A DNA stretch of 64,000 bases, taken from VRUE01 sp963728835. GTDB lineage: Bacteria > Actinomycetota > Thermoleophilia > Solirubrobacterales > 70-9. The position numbers and the translations under genes were made by a program. The DNA is taken from positions 1,364,001 through 1,428,000 of the forward strand of contig CAVSKZ010000002.1 of assembly GCA_963728835.1 (NCBI GenBank). The letters are read 5' to 3'. Under the pieces are notes generated by a model. The model worked only from the letters and a program-made list of their open reading frames with translations, had not been told where the DNA came from and searched no databases. Shown piece by piece: positions 25,429 to 34,722 of this stretch (the stretch's first letter is position 1; the number at the start of each line of letters is the position of its first letter).

Positions 25429-25519
25429 TGCGGGTGGCGCGGTGGCGGGGGTCCCCGCAGCGGAAGACGCCGCAAGGCGTCTGAGCATGTGGGGGAGGGC
25501 CACCGCGACAGGACCCGCA
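25429..25519 (+). repeat. Palindromic repeat with GGTGGCG/CGACAGGACC internal loop, copy 3
   Basis: The ends TGCGGGTGGCG and GCGACAGGACCCGCA match copies 1, 2 and 4. The adjoining stem CGGTGGC pairs with GCCACCG, and the loop holds a second hairpin AGACGCCGCAAGGCGTCT. It fills the gap between the methyltransferase stop and the rpmF promoter. Confidence 0.8.
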
Positions 25520-25526
25520 CGCCATG

Positions 25527-25532
25527 TACCAT
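25527..25532 (+). promoter_or_regulatory. -10 element of rpmF
   Basis: TACCAT within ATGTACCATGC, 10 bases before ATG 25543, identical to the string before rpmB. Confidence 0.5.
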
Positions 25533-25542
25533 GCCTCGGCTC

Positions 25543-25758
25543 ATGGCAGTCCCAAAGAAGAGAACCTCAAGCACTCGCCGCGACAAGCGCCGGGCCAACC
25601 ACAAGGCGGGCAAAGCCCCGCTCGGCCGTTGCCCCCGCTGCCACAGCCCGAGGCTGCCGCATCGCGTCTGTCCCACCTGCGGGACCTACGCGGGGCGTGA
25701 GGTGATCAAGCACACGATCGCCGCCGAGCCCTCGGCGACACCCACCGACTCGGAGTAG
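25543..25758 (+). CDS. rpmF: 50S ribosomal protein L32
   Basis: 71 residues starting MAVPKKRTSSTRRDKRRANH, followed by the zinc site CPRCHSPRLPHRVCPTCG. This is the zinc-containing form with a 15-residue C-terminal tail. The upstream in-frame start is rejected because it would run through the repeat. Followed by plsX, the common rpmF-plsX lipid/ribosome pairing. Confidence 0.95.
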   Translation: MAVPKKRTSSTRRDKRRANHKAGKAPLGRCPRCHSPRLPHRVCPTCGTYAGREVIKHTIAAEPSATPTDSE

Positions 25759-25775
25759 CGCTCTTGGGGCGCGGC

Positions 25776-26813
25776 GTGACCGTGGCCCTCGACGGCTTCG
25801 GGGCCGAGCAGGGCTTCGGCGTGCTCGCCGAAGGCGCGCGCCTGGCCGCCGCCGACGGCATCCGGCTGCGGGTCTTCGGCCCGCCCGGGGAGCTCGGGCT
25901 CGACGGCGTCGAGGGGGTCGAGGTCGTCCCGGCCTCGGAATCGATCGGCAACGAGGAGGACCCCGTCGCCGCGGTTCGCGCCAAGAAGGAGGCCTCGGTC
26001 GTGCGCGCGGTCGCCGACGTCGCCGAGGGCCGGGCCGAGGCGATGGCCAGCCCCGGCTCCACCGGCGCGACCATGGCCGCGGCCACCTTCGGCCTGCGGC
26101 GGCTGAAGGGCGTGCAGCGGCCGGCGCTCGCCGTGCGGCTCCCCGTCCCCGGCAAGCCGGTGCTCTTCCTCGACGTCGGCGCCAACGTCGAGGTGCGCGC
26201 CCAGCACCTGGTCCAGTTCGCCTTCCTCGGCGCCGCCTTCAGCGAGGCCGTGCTCGGGGTCGAGCGCCCGCGGGTCGGCCTGCTCTCGGTCGGCGAGGAG
26301 GCCGGCAAGGGCCGCGAGGAGGTCGCCGAGGCCAACCGGATCCTCGCCGGGATCGAGGGAATCGAGTTCGCCGGCAACGTCGAGGGGCGTGATCTCCCGA
26401 CCGGGGCGGCCGACGTCGTCGTCGCCGACGGTTTCACCGGCAACGTCTCGCTGAAGCTGATGGAGGGGACGGCGAAGACCGTCACGGCGGCGATCCGCGA
26501 CGCGGCTCGCTCCAACCCCGTCGCCGCGCTGGGAGGGCTGCTGATGCGCCCCGCCCTCGGCGGGCTGCGCCGCGAGCTGCACCCCGACACCACCGGCGGC
26601 GCGATCCTGCTCGGCCTGAGGGGGGTCGCCGTGGTCGGCCACGGCAGCTCGGGGGCCGAGGGAATCGCCAACGCCGTTCGCCTCGCGGCCCGCTGCGTCG
26701 AGGTCGACGCGGTCGGCCGCACCGCTGCGTTGCTGCGCGAGGGCGGTGCCGGCCGTGCGGCGCTCGCCGGCGAGCGCGATGCGGAGGGCGATGCGCGTGA
26801 TAGGAAGGTGTAG
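25776..26813 (+). CDS. plsX: Phosphate acyltransferase PlsX
   Basis: Transfers acyl groups from acyl-ACP to phosphate, giving acyl-phosphate for PlsY, at the membrane surface. About 345 residues with SPGSTGATMAAATFGLRR, FLDVGANVE and VVADGFTGNVSLKLMEG, and a GGAILLGLRGVAVVGHGSS near the end. The usual ALDAMGGD entry reads ALDGFGAE here. GTG 25776 gives the family N-terminus; TTG 25764 is possible. The stop abuts acpP directly, its carrier-protein partner. Confidence 0.92.
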   Translation: MTVALDGFGAEQGFGVLAEGARLAAADGIRLRVFGPPGELGLDGVEGVEVVPASESIGNEEDPVAAVRAKKEASVVRAVADVAEGRAEAMASPGSTGATMAAATFGLRRLKGVQRPALAVRLPVPGKPVLFLDVGANVEVRAQHLVQFAFLGAAFSEAVLGVERPRVGLLSVGEEAGKGREEVAEANRILAGIEGIEFAGNVEGRDLPTGAADVVVADGFTGNVSLKLMEGTAKTVTAAIRDAARSNPVAALGGLLMRPALGGLRRELHPDTTGGAILLGLRGVAVVGHGSSGAEGIANAVRLAARCVEVDAVGRTAALLREGGAGRAALAGERDAEGDARDRKV

Positions 26814-27059
26814 ATGACCCGCGAGGAAGTTCTCACACTGGTGCGCGAGCACCTCGCCGAGGAGCTCGAAGTCGACGCCGCCGGGATCGCCGAGGGGACC
26901 CGCTTCAAGGAGGATCTCGACGCCGATTCGCTCGACCTCTACGAGCTGGTGATGGAGCTGGAGGACACCTACGGGATCTCCGTCTCCGAGGAGCAGGCGG
27001 CCAGGATCGCCACGGTTGGCGACGCGGTCGAGTTCGTGCTCGAGCACTCTCCGGCGTGA
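26814..27059 (+). CDS. acpP: Acyl carrier protein
   Basis: 81 residues, acidic, with the phosphopantetheine attachment Ser in DADSLDLYELVMELED (about residue 40). Carries growing fatty acids as thioesters and delivers them to PlsX. Sits between plsX and rnc; the stop overlaps the rnc GTG by four bases. The usual DSLD motif is intact. Confidence 0.93.
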   Translation: MTREEVLTLVREHLAEELEVDAAGIAEGTRFKEDLDADSLDLYELVMELEDTYGISVSEEQAARIATVGDAVEFVLEHSPA

Positions 27060-27727
27060 GCACGCTGGCGGAGCTGATCCAGGACCTTCCAGAGGACCTG
27101 CGCCGTCAGGCGCTGACCCACTCCTCCTGGACCGACGAGCGGGGCGAGTCCTACGAGCGCCTCGCCTACCTCGGCGACAGCGTGCTCGCCCTCGCCGTGG
27201 CTCGCGACCTCGTCGACCGCTTCCCCGGCGAGGACGCGGGCGAACTGACCAAGATCCACAACCAGGCGGTGAGCGGAGTCTCCTGCGCCGAGGTCGGCCG
27301 CGAGCTGGGCGTTCCCGAGCTGCTGCGCGAGGTGGAGCCCGAGGAGCTCCAGGTCGGGATTCCGGCCGAGGTGCTGCTGAGCGGCGAGCGGCCGCTGCCC
27401 GAGGCGACCGAGGCGCTGATCGGGGCCTGCTTCCTCGCCTTCGGCTTCGAGCGGATCGCCCCCGCGGTCGCCGCGGCCTTCGAACCGAGGATCGAGCATG
27501 CGTCGGAGCACAGGATCGACTTCAAGTCCGCCCTGCAGGAGCTGCTCGCCCGCCGGCGCGCGAACGTAAGCTACGAGGTGACCGGCGAATCCGGGCCACC
27601 GCACCGCCGCAAGTTCGAAGTCGCGGCGGTCGTCGACTCCGAGCGGGTCGGCGAGGGGGTGGGCCGGAGCAAGAAGACGGCCGAGCAGGCCGCGGCCGAG
27701 CAGGCCCTCAAGCGGCTTGGGGGCTAG
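27056..27727 (+). CDS. rnc: Ribonuclease III
   Basis: Double-strand RNA endonuclease that processes rRNA precursors. 223 residues: the catalytic motif ERLAYLGDSVLALAV (about residues 29-43, normally ERLEFLGDAVL), the second acidic cluster at LPEATEALIGACF (about 117), then a dsRNA-binding domain (about 160-223) ending KKTAEQAAAEQALKRLG. GTG start inside acpP. No fpg/mutM gene follows, unlike in many actinobacteria. Confidence 0.93.
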   Translation: MSTLAELIQDLPEDLRRQALTHSSWTDERGESYERLAYLGDSVLALAVARDLVDRFPGEDAGELTKIHNQAVSGVSCAEVGRELGVPELLREVEPEELQVGIPAEVLLSGERPLPEATEALIGACFLAFGFERIAPAVAAAFEPRIEHASEHRIDFKSALQELLARRRANVSYEVTGESGPPHRRKFEVAAVVDSERVGEGVGRSKKTAEQAAAEQALKRLGG

Positions 27728-27792
27728 GGGATGCGCGTCGCGTCCGACCGAGAAGAGAGCCTTAGGGGCTCCGGGGACCAGGGACCAGGCAC

Positions 27793-30639
27793 ATGTATCT
27801 GAGATCGATAGAGATGAAGGGGTTCAAGTCGTTCCCCGAGCGGGCGAAGCTCGAGTTCTCCCCTGGCGTCAGCGTGATCGTCGGCCCCAACGGCTCGGGC
27901 AAGTCGAACATCACCGACGCCGTGCTCTGGGCGCTCGGCGAGCAGAGCCCGGGCGCGATCCGCGGCGCCTCGATGCAGGACGTGATCTCCGCCGGCGGCA
28001 AGGGCGTCGGCCAGCGCCGCATGGCCGAGGTCGAGGTCACGATCGACAACTCCGAGGGCCGGGCCGCGACCGAGCTCTCCGAGATCGCGGTCAAGCGGAC
28101 GCTGGACCGCTCGGGCGACGGCGGCTACCGCCTCAACGGCGCCCGCTGCCGCCTCGTCGACGTCACCGAGGTGCTCTCCGACACCAATCTCGGCCGCGAG
28201 ATGCACTCGGTGATCAGCCAGGGGCGGGTCGAGTCGATCGTCCACTCCAAGCCGCGCGAGCGGCGCCTGCTGGTCGAGGAGGCCGCCGGCCTCGGCAAGC
28301 ACCGCAAGCGCCGCCGCCGGGCCGAGCTGAAGCTGCGCGCCGCGCGCGACAACCTCGACCGGGCGCTCGACCTCGAGCGCGAGGCGAGGGCGCGACTGCG
28401 CCCGCTGAAGCGCCAGGCGCAGGCGGCGGAGCTCGGGGCCCGGATCGAGCGCGAGGAGCTGGGCCTGCGCGGCCAGCTGGTCGCCGAGGAACTGCGCTTC
28501 GGCGCCGATCGCGCCGCCGCCGCCGAAAAGGCGGCGCAGGAGGCGCGGGCGCAGCGGGCGAAGCTGGAGGCGCAGCTGACCGAGGTGAGCGGCAAGCGGC
28601 GCGCGGCCGAGGAGCGCTTCGCCGCCCGCGACCGCGAGCGCACCCAGGCCTGGGGCGTGCTGACCAAGCTGCGCGGCGAGCAGCAACGTGTCGCCGTGCG
28701 CGCCGCGAGCCTGGCGGGCCGCGAGGGAGAGCTCGCCGCGGGCCTGGAGGCTTTGCGGGCCGAGCTCGGCCCGCTGACCCTCGACGTCGGCGACGGCGCC
28801 GCCCCGGGCGAGCGCGCGCGCAAGCTCGAGGAGGAGCTGGGGGAGATCGAGGCCGGTCTCTCGGCCGCCGGCGACGGGCTGCAGCGGGCGCGCTCCGTCG
28901 ATGCGGGCGAGAGCGACCGCGAGGCGGCCCTCGGCGCGGTTCGCAGCGGCGCCGAGCGCGCTTCGCGCCACGCCCGACGGGCGGAGGGCCTGCTCGGCGA
29001 GCGTCACCGCGAGCAGCTGCGCAAGCGGCTCGCGGCCGGCGAGGAGCTGCTCGACGACGTTCGCGCCGCGGCTGCCGCCGCGACTGCCGCGGAGACCGCG
29101 ATCCGGGCCCGGGTCGAGCGGATCGAGCAGCGGGTGGTCGGCGGCGAGGACGACGGCGACGAGATCGCCGAGGAGATGCGCGCCTGCTCCCAGCGCGAGT
29201 ACGAGCTGCAGACCGAGATGAGCGCCGCCTCCGACCGCCTCACCGAGGTCGAGGTCGAGGCCGCGCACCTCGGCGACCGGCGCTCCGAGGCGGCCAAGGA
29301 GCTGGCCTCGATCGCCGAGCGACTGGGCGAGGAGGTCGAGGCCTCCGAGCAGGCCCTGAGCGAGGAGGAGAGGGCCGACATCGACCGCCGGCTCGAGCGC
29401 CTTGAGCGCCGCCGCGCCCAGATCGGCCCGGTCAACCCGCTGGCGGAGCGCGAGTACGAGGAGGCGCGCGAGCACGTCGAGTCGCTGCAGGCCCAGCGCG
29501 AGGACACCGAGCGGGGAATGCGGGAGCTGGAGACGCTGATCCGCGACATCGACCGCGAGATCGAGCGCGCCTTCGAGCAGACCTTCGAGGCGACGGCGAA
29601 GAACTTCGAGGAGATGGTCGGGCACCTCTTCCCCGGCGGTCGCGGCGCCCTGCGCCGGGTCAGCCTGCGCCCGGTCCGCGACGCCGCCGCGGACGAGGAG
29701 GCGCCGGAGGCGGAAGGCGGGGAGGAGGAGGACGAGGCCGCCGAAGAACGCGACGAGCTCGGCGTGGAGATCGAGGTCACCCCCGCCGGCAAGTCGACCC
29801 GCAAGCTCTCACTGCTCTCGGGCGGCGAGAAGTCGCTGGTCGCGATCGCCTTCGTCTTCGCCGTCTTCCTCGCCCGGCCCTGCCCCTTCTACATCCTCGA
29901 CGAGGTCGAGGCTGCGCTCGACGACGCCAACATCGACCGCTTCCTGCAGCTGATCCGCCGCTTCTCCGACCGCGCCCAGTTCGTCATCGTCACCCACCAG
30001 AAACGCACGATGGATGCCGCCGACGTCCTCTACGGGGTGAGCATGGGCGGCGACGGCGTCACCAAGGTCGTCTCCCGGAGGCTGCCCCGGGAAGTCGCGG
30101 AAGGAGAGGACGGGGGCAGCGAGGAGCCGCCGTCCGAAGCGCCCGCGCCGCCGCCCTTCGCCGGCCTCGCCGATGAAGAGGGCGATGCGCCTGCGCCCCC
30201 CGGCCTGATCGGCGAGCAGCCTCCCGCGAGCCCCGCCGCGCCCAGGCTCGGTCGAAGCGGCGTAGACGCAGTCCGGTCCTGCATTTCACCCCGCATGGCG
30301 CGGGCAACGCAGGGCGCGGCCCGCCGGCACCGCCTTAAGGAAAACAGAATGTTCCTAAGCCGAGGGGTCGCTACGCTCTCTTCCGGGTACGAAAGGAAGG
30401 CAAATGGCCCAGCGGCATATGGACAGGCTGACGTCGTTCGACGCGTCGTTTCTGGCCAACGAGAGGTCAAACGGGCACATGGCTATCGGCGCGGTGCTGA
30501 TGTGCGGGGGGAGCCCGCCCAGCCACGAGGACTTCGTCACCCATATCCGCAGCCGCGTCCACCTGCTGCCGCGACTGCGCCAGCGGCTCGCCGTCCCGCC
30601 CCTGCGGCTGGGAACGCCCTTCTGGATCGACGACCCTGA
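27793..30639 (+). CDS. smc: Chromosome segregation SMC-like ATPase, short and apparently without a hinge
   Basis: Starts MYLRSIEMKGFKSFPER. Walker A GPNGSGKSN is at residues 31-39; the ABC signature LSLLSGGEKS is at about 672-681 and Walker B YILDEVEAALDDAN at about 699. Only about 450 residues of coiled coil lie between the two head halves, against roughly 900-1000 in ordinary SMC, and I find no hinge domain; one non-helical break (LTLDVGDGAAPG) sits near residue 333. The open frame runs 236 bases into the next gene; true homology ends near 30100, and a one-base shift would stop it at a TAG at 30263-30265. SMC with ScpAB organises the chromosome. Confidence 0.82.
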   Translation: MYLRSIEMKGFKSFPERAKLEFSPGVSVIVGPNGSGKSNITDAVLWALGEQSPGAIRGASMQDVISAGGKGVGQRRMAEVEVTIDNSEGRAATELSEIAVKRTLDRSGDGGYRLNGARCRLVDVTEVLSDTNLGREMHSVISQGRVESIVHSKPRERRLLVEEAAGLGKHRKRRRRAELKLRAARDNLDRALDLEREARARLRPLKRQAQAAELGARIEREELGLRGQLVAEELRFGADRAAAAEKAAQEARAQRAKLEAQLTEVSGKRRAAEERFAARDRERTQAWGVLTKLRGEQQRVAVRAASLAGREGELAAGLEALRAELGPLTLDVGDGAAPGERARKLEEELGEIEAGLSAAGDGLQRARSVDAGESDREAALGAVRSGAERASRHARRAEGLLGERHREQLRKRLAAGEELLDDVRAAAAAATAAETAIRARVERIEQRVVGGEDDGDEIAEEMRACSQREYELQTEMSAASDRLTEVEVEAAHLGDRRSEAAKELASIAERLGEEVEASEQALSEEERADIDRRLERLERRRAQIGPVNPLAEREYEEAREHVESLQAQREDTERGMRELETLIRDIDREIERAFEQTFEATAKNFEEMVGHLFPGGRGALRRVSLRPVRDAAADEEAPEAEGGEEEDEAAEERDELGVEIEVTPAGKSTRKLSLLSGGEKSLVAIAFVFAVFLARPCPFYILDEVEAALDDANIDRFLQLIRRFSDRAQFVIVTHQKRTMDAADVLYGVSMGGDGVTKVVSRRLPREVAEGEDGGSEEPPSEAPAPPPFAGLADEEGDAPAPPGLIGEQPPASPAAPRLGRSGVDAVRSCISPRMARATQGAARRHRLKENRMFLSRGVATLSSGYERKANGPAAYGQADVVRRVVSGQREVKRAHGYRRGADVRGEPAQPRGLRHPYPQPRPPAAATAPAARRPAPAAGNALLDRRP
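30334..30359 (+). promoter_or_regulatory. Imperfect palindrome upstream of the WS/DGAT gene
   Basis: CTTAAGGAA and TTCCTAAG flank a 9-base AT-rich centre, about 45 bases before the acyltransferase ATG. This AT-rich patch inside the smc open frame looks intergenic and could be an operator or part of a promoter. TACGCT at 30371-30376 is a possible -10. Confidence 0.35.
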
Positions 30640-31894
30640 CTTCGACCTCGCCAACCACGTTCGCCGGGTGAGCCTGCCGCCCCCCGGCGACGACGCCCAG
30701 TTCCACGACCTCGTCGGCGAGGTCCTCTCGCCGCCCCTCGACCGCTCCCGCCCGCTCTGGGAGCTGGTGCTGGTGGAGGGCTTCGAGGACGACCGTTTCT
30801 CGATCGTCTACAAGACCCACCACGCGCTCGCCGACGGCTTCTCGGCGGTGGACATCGGCACCCTCCTCTTCGACGTCGAGCCGCGGGCGGAGCCGACCCG
30901 CACCGAGGAGCCCTGGACCCCGCAGGAGTCGCCCTCGTCACCAGCCCTCGTCGTCCGTGCCGTGAGCGGCGTCTGGGGGACGGCGATGCGCATGGCGCGC
31001 TGGCTCGGCGGCGCAGTACGTCAGCCGAAGCGGGCGGCAGGGCGCGCCTCGGACGGTGTCGTCGGCCTCTGGGAGGTCACCTGGAACCTGATCAGACGGG
31101 CGCCGAAGGTGCCGCTCAACGTCGAGATCGGCCCCGCCAGGAGCTTCTCCTGGGCGGGCTTCACGCTCGATGACTTCAAGCTGGTCAAGAACACCTTCGG
31201 CGTCACCGTCAACGACGTCATCCTCTCGGCCACCGCCGGCGCGCTGCGGAGCTGGCTGCACGATCGCGAGGTGCCGGTCGAGGGCATGGAGCTGAAGGCG
31301 TTGGTCCCGGTCTCGATCCGGACCGAAAACGAGCAGGGCGAGCTGGGAAACCGGCTGACCGCGATGCGCGGCCCGCTGCCGGTCGGCGTCGCCGACCCGA
31401 TCGAGCGACTCCGCCTCGTCCACGCGGAGATGGAGGCCTTGAAGTCCTCCAAGCAGCCGCTGGGGGCGGAAGCGATCTGGGGCCTCAACGACTGGTTCCG
31501 CGATTTCGCACCGCCCCTCCTGCTGCTGCCGACCGCGGCGGTCAACTTCTCGACCCGGCTCTTCAACCTGCTGGTCACCAACTTCCCCGGCCCCCAGATC
31601 CCCTTCTACATCCTTGGGCGGGAACTCGAGGGCGTCTTCCCGATCGGCTTCCTCGCCCGCCGACACGCGCTGGCGATCGCGATCATCAGCTACAACGGCC
31701 AGGTCAACTTCGGCCTGCTGGCCGACCGCGCCTCGATTCCCGAGGTCGAAGGCATCTCCGCCTACCTCCGCGAGAGCGTCGAGGAGCTCCTTGCCGCGGC
31801 CCGGATAGCCTCCGACGGCAAGCCCCATGGCGACGAGCTGGCAGGAAATACTCAACCTAGGTTCGCGCGAGAGCGCGAACGCCTCGGCGGCTGA
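30404..31894 (+). CDS. Wax ester synthase / diacylglycerol acyltransferase (WS/DGAT)
   Basis: 496 residues. The active-site motif HHALADG (about residues 144-150) and the N-terminal DRLTSFDASFL match the bacterial WS/DGAT (Tgs/AtfA) family, which makes triacylglycerol or wax esters from acyl-CoA. The C-terminal DUF1298-type half includes NFPGPQIPFYILG. It probably makes storage lipid at the membrane. A GGAAGG ribosome site precedes ATG 30404; ATG 30419 is an alternative. The end overlaps ftsY by 68 bases. Its place between smc and ftsY is unusual. Confidence 0.9.
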   Translation: MAQRHMDRLTSFDASFLANERSNGHMAIGAVLMCGGSPPSHEDFVTHIRSRVHLLPRLRQRLAVPPLRLGTPFWIDDPDFDLANHVRRVSLPPPGDDAQFHDLVGEVLSPPLDRSRPLWELVLVEGFEDDRFSIVYKTHHALADGFSAVDIGTLLFDVEPRAEPTRTEEPWTPQESPSSPALVVRAVSGVWGTAMRMARWLGGAVRQPKRAAGRASDGVVGLWEVTWNLIRRAPKVPLNVEIGPARSFSWAGFTLDDFKLVKNTFGVTVNDVILSATAGALRSWLHDREVPVEGMELKALVPVSIRTENEQGELGNRLTAMRGPLPVGVADPIERLRLVHAEMEALKSSKQPLGAEAIWGLNDWFRDFAPPLLLLPTAAVNFSTRLFNLLVTNFPGPQIPFYILGRELEGVFPIGFLARRHALAIAIISYNGQVNFGLLADRASIPEVEGISAYLRESVEELLAAARIASDGKPHGDELAGNTQPRFARERERLGG

Positions 31895-32822
31895 GGACCC
31901 CGAGCAGCGCCGCGGCGTCTTCCGCCGCCTGCGCGAGAGCCTCTCCAAGAGCCGCAAGGCGCTTGCCGAGGAGGTCTCGGCAAGCTTCTTCGACCGCATC
32001 GACGAGGAGACCTGGGAGCGGCTCGAGGAGGCACTGATCCTGGCCGACGCCGGGGCGCCGACGACGGCCAAGGTGGTCGAGCGGCTCGAGCACGACGTCG
32101 AGGGCGGCAGCGTCTCCGCCGACGGCGAGGCCGTGCGCGCCCGCCTGATCGAGATCCTCGCCGAGGTCGCCGCGACGGGCCGGGCTCCGATCGACCTCAG
32201 CGGCGAGCCGGCTGTGCTGCTGATGGTCGGCGTCAACGGCACCGGCAAGACGACGACGATCGGCAAGATCGCCTGGCACCTCTCGCAGGAGCTCGGCCTC
32301 TCGGTGATCTTGGGTGCCGCCGACACCTACCGCGCCGCCGCCGCCGAGCAGCTCGCCGAGTGGGCCGAGCGGGCCGGCGCCGAGCTCGTTCGCGGGCAAG
32401 AGGGGGGAGACCCGGGCTCTGTCGCCTTCGACGCGGTCGAGGCGGCCCGCGCCCGCGGCGCCGACGTCGTCATCGTCGACACCGCCGGCCGCCTCCACAC
32501 CCAGACCAACCTGATGGACGAGCTGACCAAGGTCCGCCGCGTGATCGCCAAGCAGCTCCCCGGCGCCCCCCACGAGACCCTCCTTTCGATCGACGCCACC
32601 ACCGGCCAGAACGGCCTGCGCCAGGCCAAGATCTTCGCCGAGGCCGCCGAGGTCGACGGCGTGGTCCTCACCAAGCTCGACGGCACCGCCAAGGGCGGCA
32701 TAGTCCTCGCCATAGCCGACGAGCTCGGCATCCCCGTCAAGCTGATCGGCACCGGCGAGACCCTCGAGGACCTGCGCCCCTTCGACCCGACCGACTTCGC
32801 CAACGCCCTCCTCGCCGAGTAG
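31827..32822 (+). CDS. ftsY: Signal recognition particle receptor FtsY
   Basis: 331 residues. A short charged N-terminal region is followed by the NG domain: G1 GVNGTGKTTTIGK (about residues 132-144), the DTYRAAAAEQL insertion box, DTAGRLHTQ, TKLDGTAKGG and the closing GTGETLEDLRPF. It is the membrane receptor that docks SRP-bound ribosomes at the translocon. The short A-domain is as in actinobacteria and Thermus. Works with ffh directly downstream. Confidence 0.95.
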   Translation: MATSWQEILNLGSRESANASAAEDPEQRRGVFRRLRESLSKSRKALAEEVSASFFDRIDEETWERLEEALILADAGAPTTAKVVERLEHDVEGGSVSADGEAVRARLIEILAEVAATGRAPIDLSGEPAVLLMVGVNGTGKTTTIGKIAWHLSQELGLSVILGAADTYRAAAAEQLAEWAERAGAELVRGQEGGDPGSVAFDAVEAARARGADVVIVDTAGRLHTQTNLMDELTKVRRVIAKQLPGAPHETLLSIDATTGQNGLRQAKIFAEAAEVDGVVLTKLDGTAKGGIVLAIADELGIPVKLIGTGETLEDLRPFDPTDFANALLAE

Positions 32823-32825
32823 CCT
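32820..32825 (+). promoter_or_regulatory. -10 element of ffh overlapping the ftsY stop codon
   Basis: TAGCCT begins with the TAG stop of ftsY and ends exactly 6 bases before the GTG of ffh. Confidence 0.45.
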
Positions 32826-32831
32826 GGATCC

Positions 32832-34199
<1,368 letters not shown>

Positions 34200-34214
34200 C
34201 CTGCCGCAGTCCAT

Positions 34215-34469
34215 ATGGCAGTCCGAATCAGACTAAGACGCGTCGGGTCGAAGAAGAACCCGATCTGGCGGATCGTCGTCGCCGACAAGCGCTCCCCGCG
34301 CGACGGTCGCACGATCGAGACGATCGGCCAGTACAACCCGCAGACGGAGCCCTCGACGATCGAGCTCGACGAGGAGCGCGCCAAGCACTGGCTCGAGCAC
34401 GGCGCCCAGCCGTCGGAGACTGTAGCCACGCTGCTGCGCACCAAGGGCATCGCCGCCTCGGGCTCCTAG
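34215..34469 (+). CDS. rpsP: 30S ribosomal protein S16
   Basis: 84 residues beginning MAVRIRLRRVGSKKNPIWRIVVAD, with GRTIETIGQYNPQ, the S16 signature. Normal length. Followed after two bases by khpA, as in the standard rpsP-KH-(rimM)-trmD-rplS cluster. TAACCT 12 bases upstream may be its own -10. Confidence 0.95.
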   Translation: MAVRIRLRRVGSKKNPIWRIVVADKRSPRDGRTIETIGQYNPQTEPSTIELDEERAKHWLEHGAQPSETVATLLRTKGIAASGS

Positions 34470-34471
34470 CC

Positions 34472-34702
34472 GTGACCGAGCTCCTGGAGTTCCTCGTCAA
34501 GTCGCTTGTCGAGGACCCCTCCGCGGTCGTGGTGGAGGAGCTGGAAGAGGACGGCGACCTGGTCTACGAGATCTCGGTGGCCGAGGCGGACCTCGGGCGC
34601 GTGATCGGCAAGGGCGGCCGCGTCGCCAACGCGATTCGCACGATCGCCAAGGCTGCCGCGGTCCGGCTCGACCGGCGTGTCATAGTCGACATCCTGGACT
34701 GA
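34472..34702 (+). CDS. khpA: KH-domain RNA-binding protein
   Basis: 76 residues, a single KH domain with GRVIGKGGRVANAIRTI (GxxG loop). KhpA proteins bind many RNAs and affect division and ribosome assembly. GTG start two bases after rpsP. rimM, expected next, is absent: trmD follows within 21 bases. Confidence 0.9.
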   Translation: MTELLEFLVKSLVEDPSAVVVEELEEDGDLVYEISVAEADLGRVIGKGGRVANAIRTIAKAAAVRLDRRVIVDILD

Positions 34703-34722
34703 GAGCGTCCGGGGCGGTGCCC

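Noticed and set aside
27724..29625. 633-residue open frame antisense to smc
   Set aside because: A mirror of the coiled-coil coding sequence with no domain of its own.
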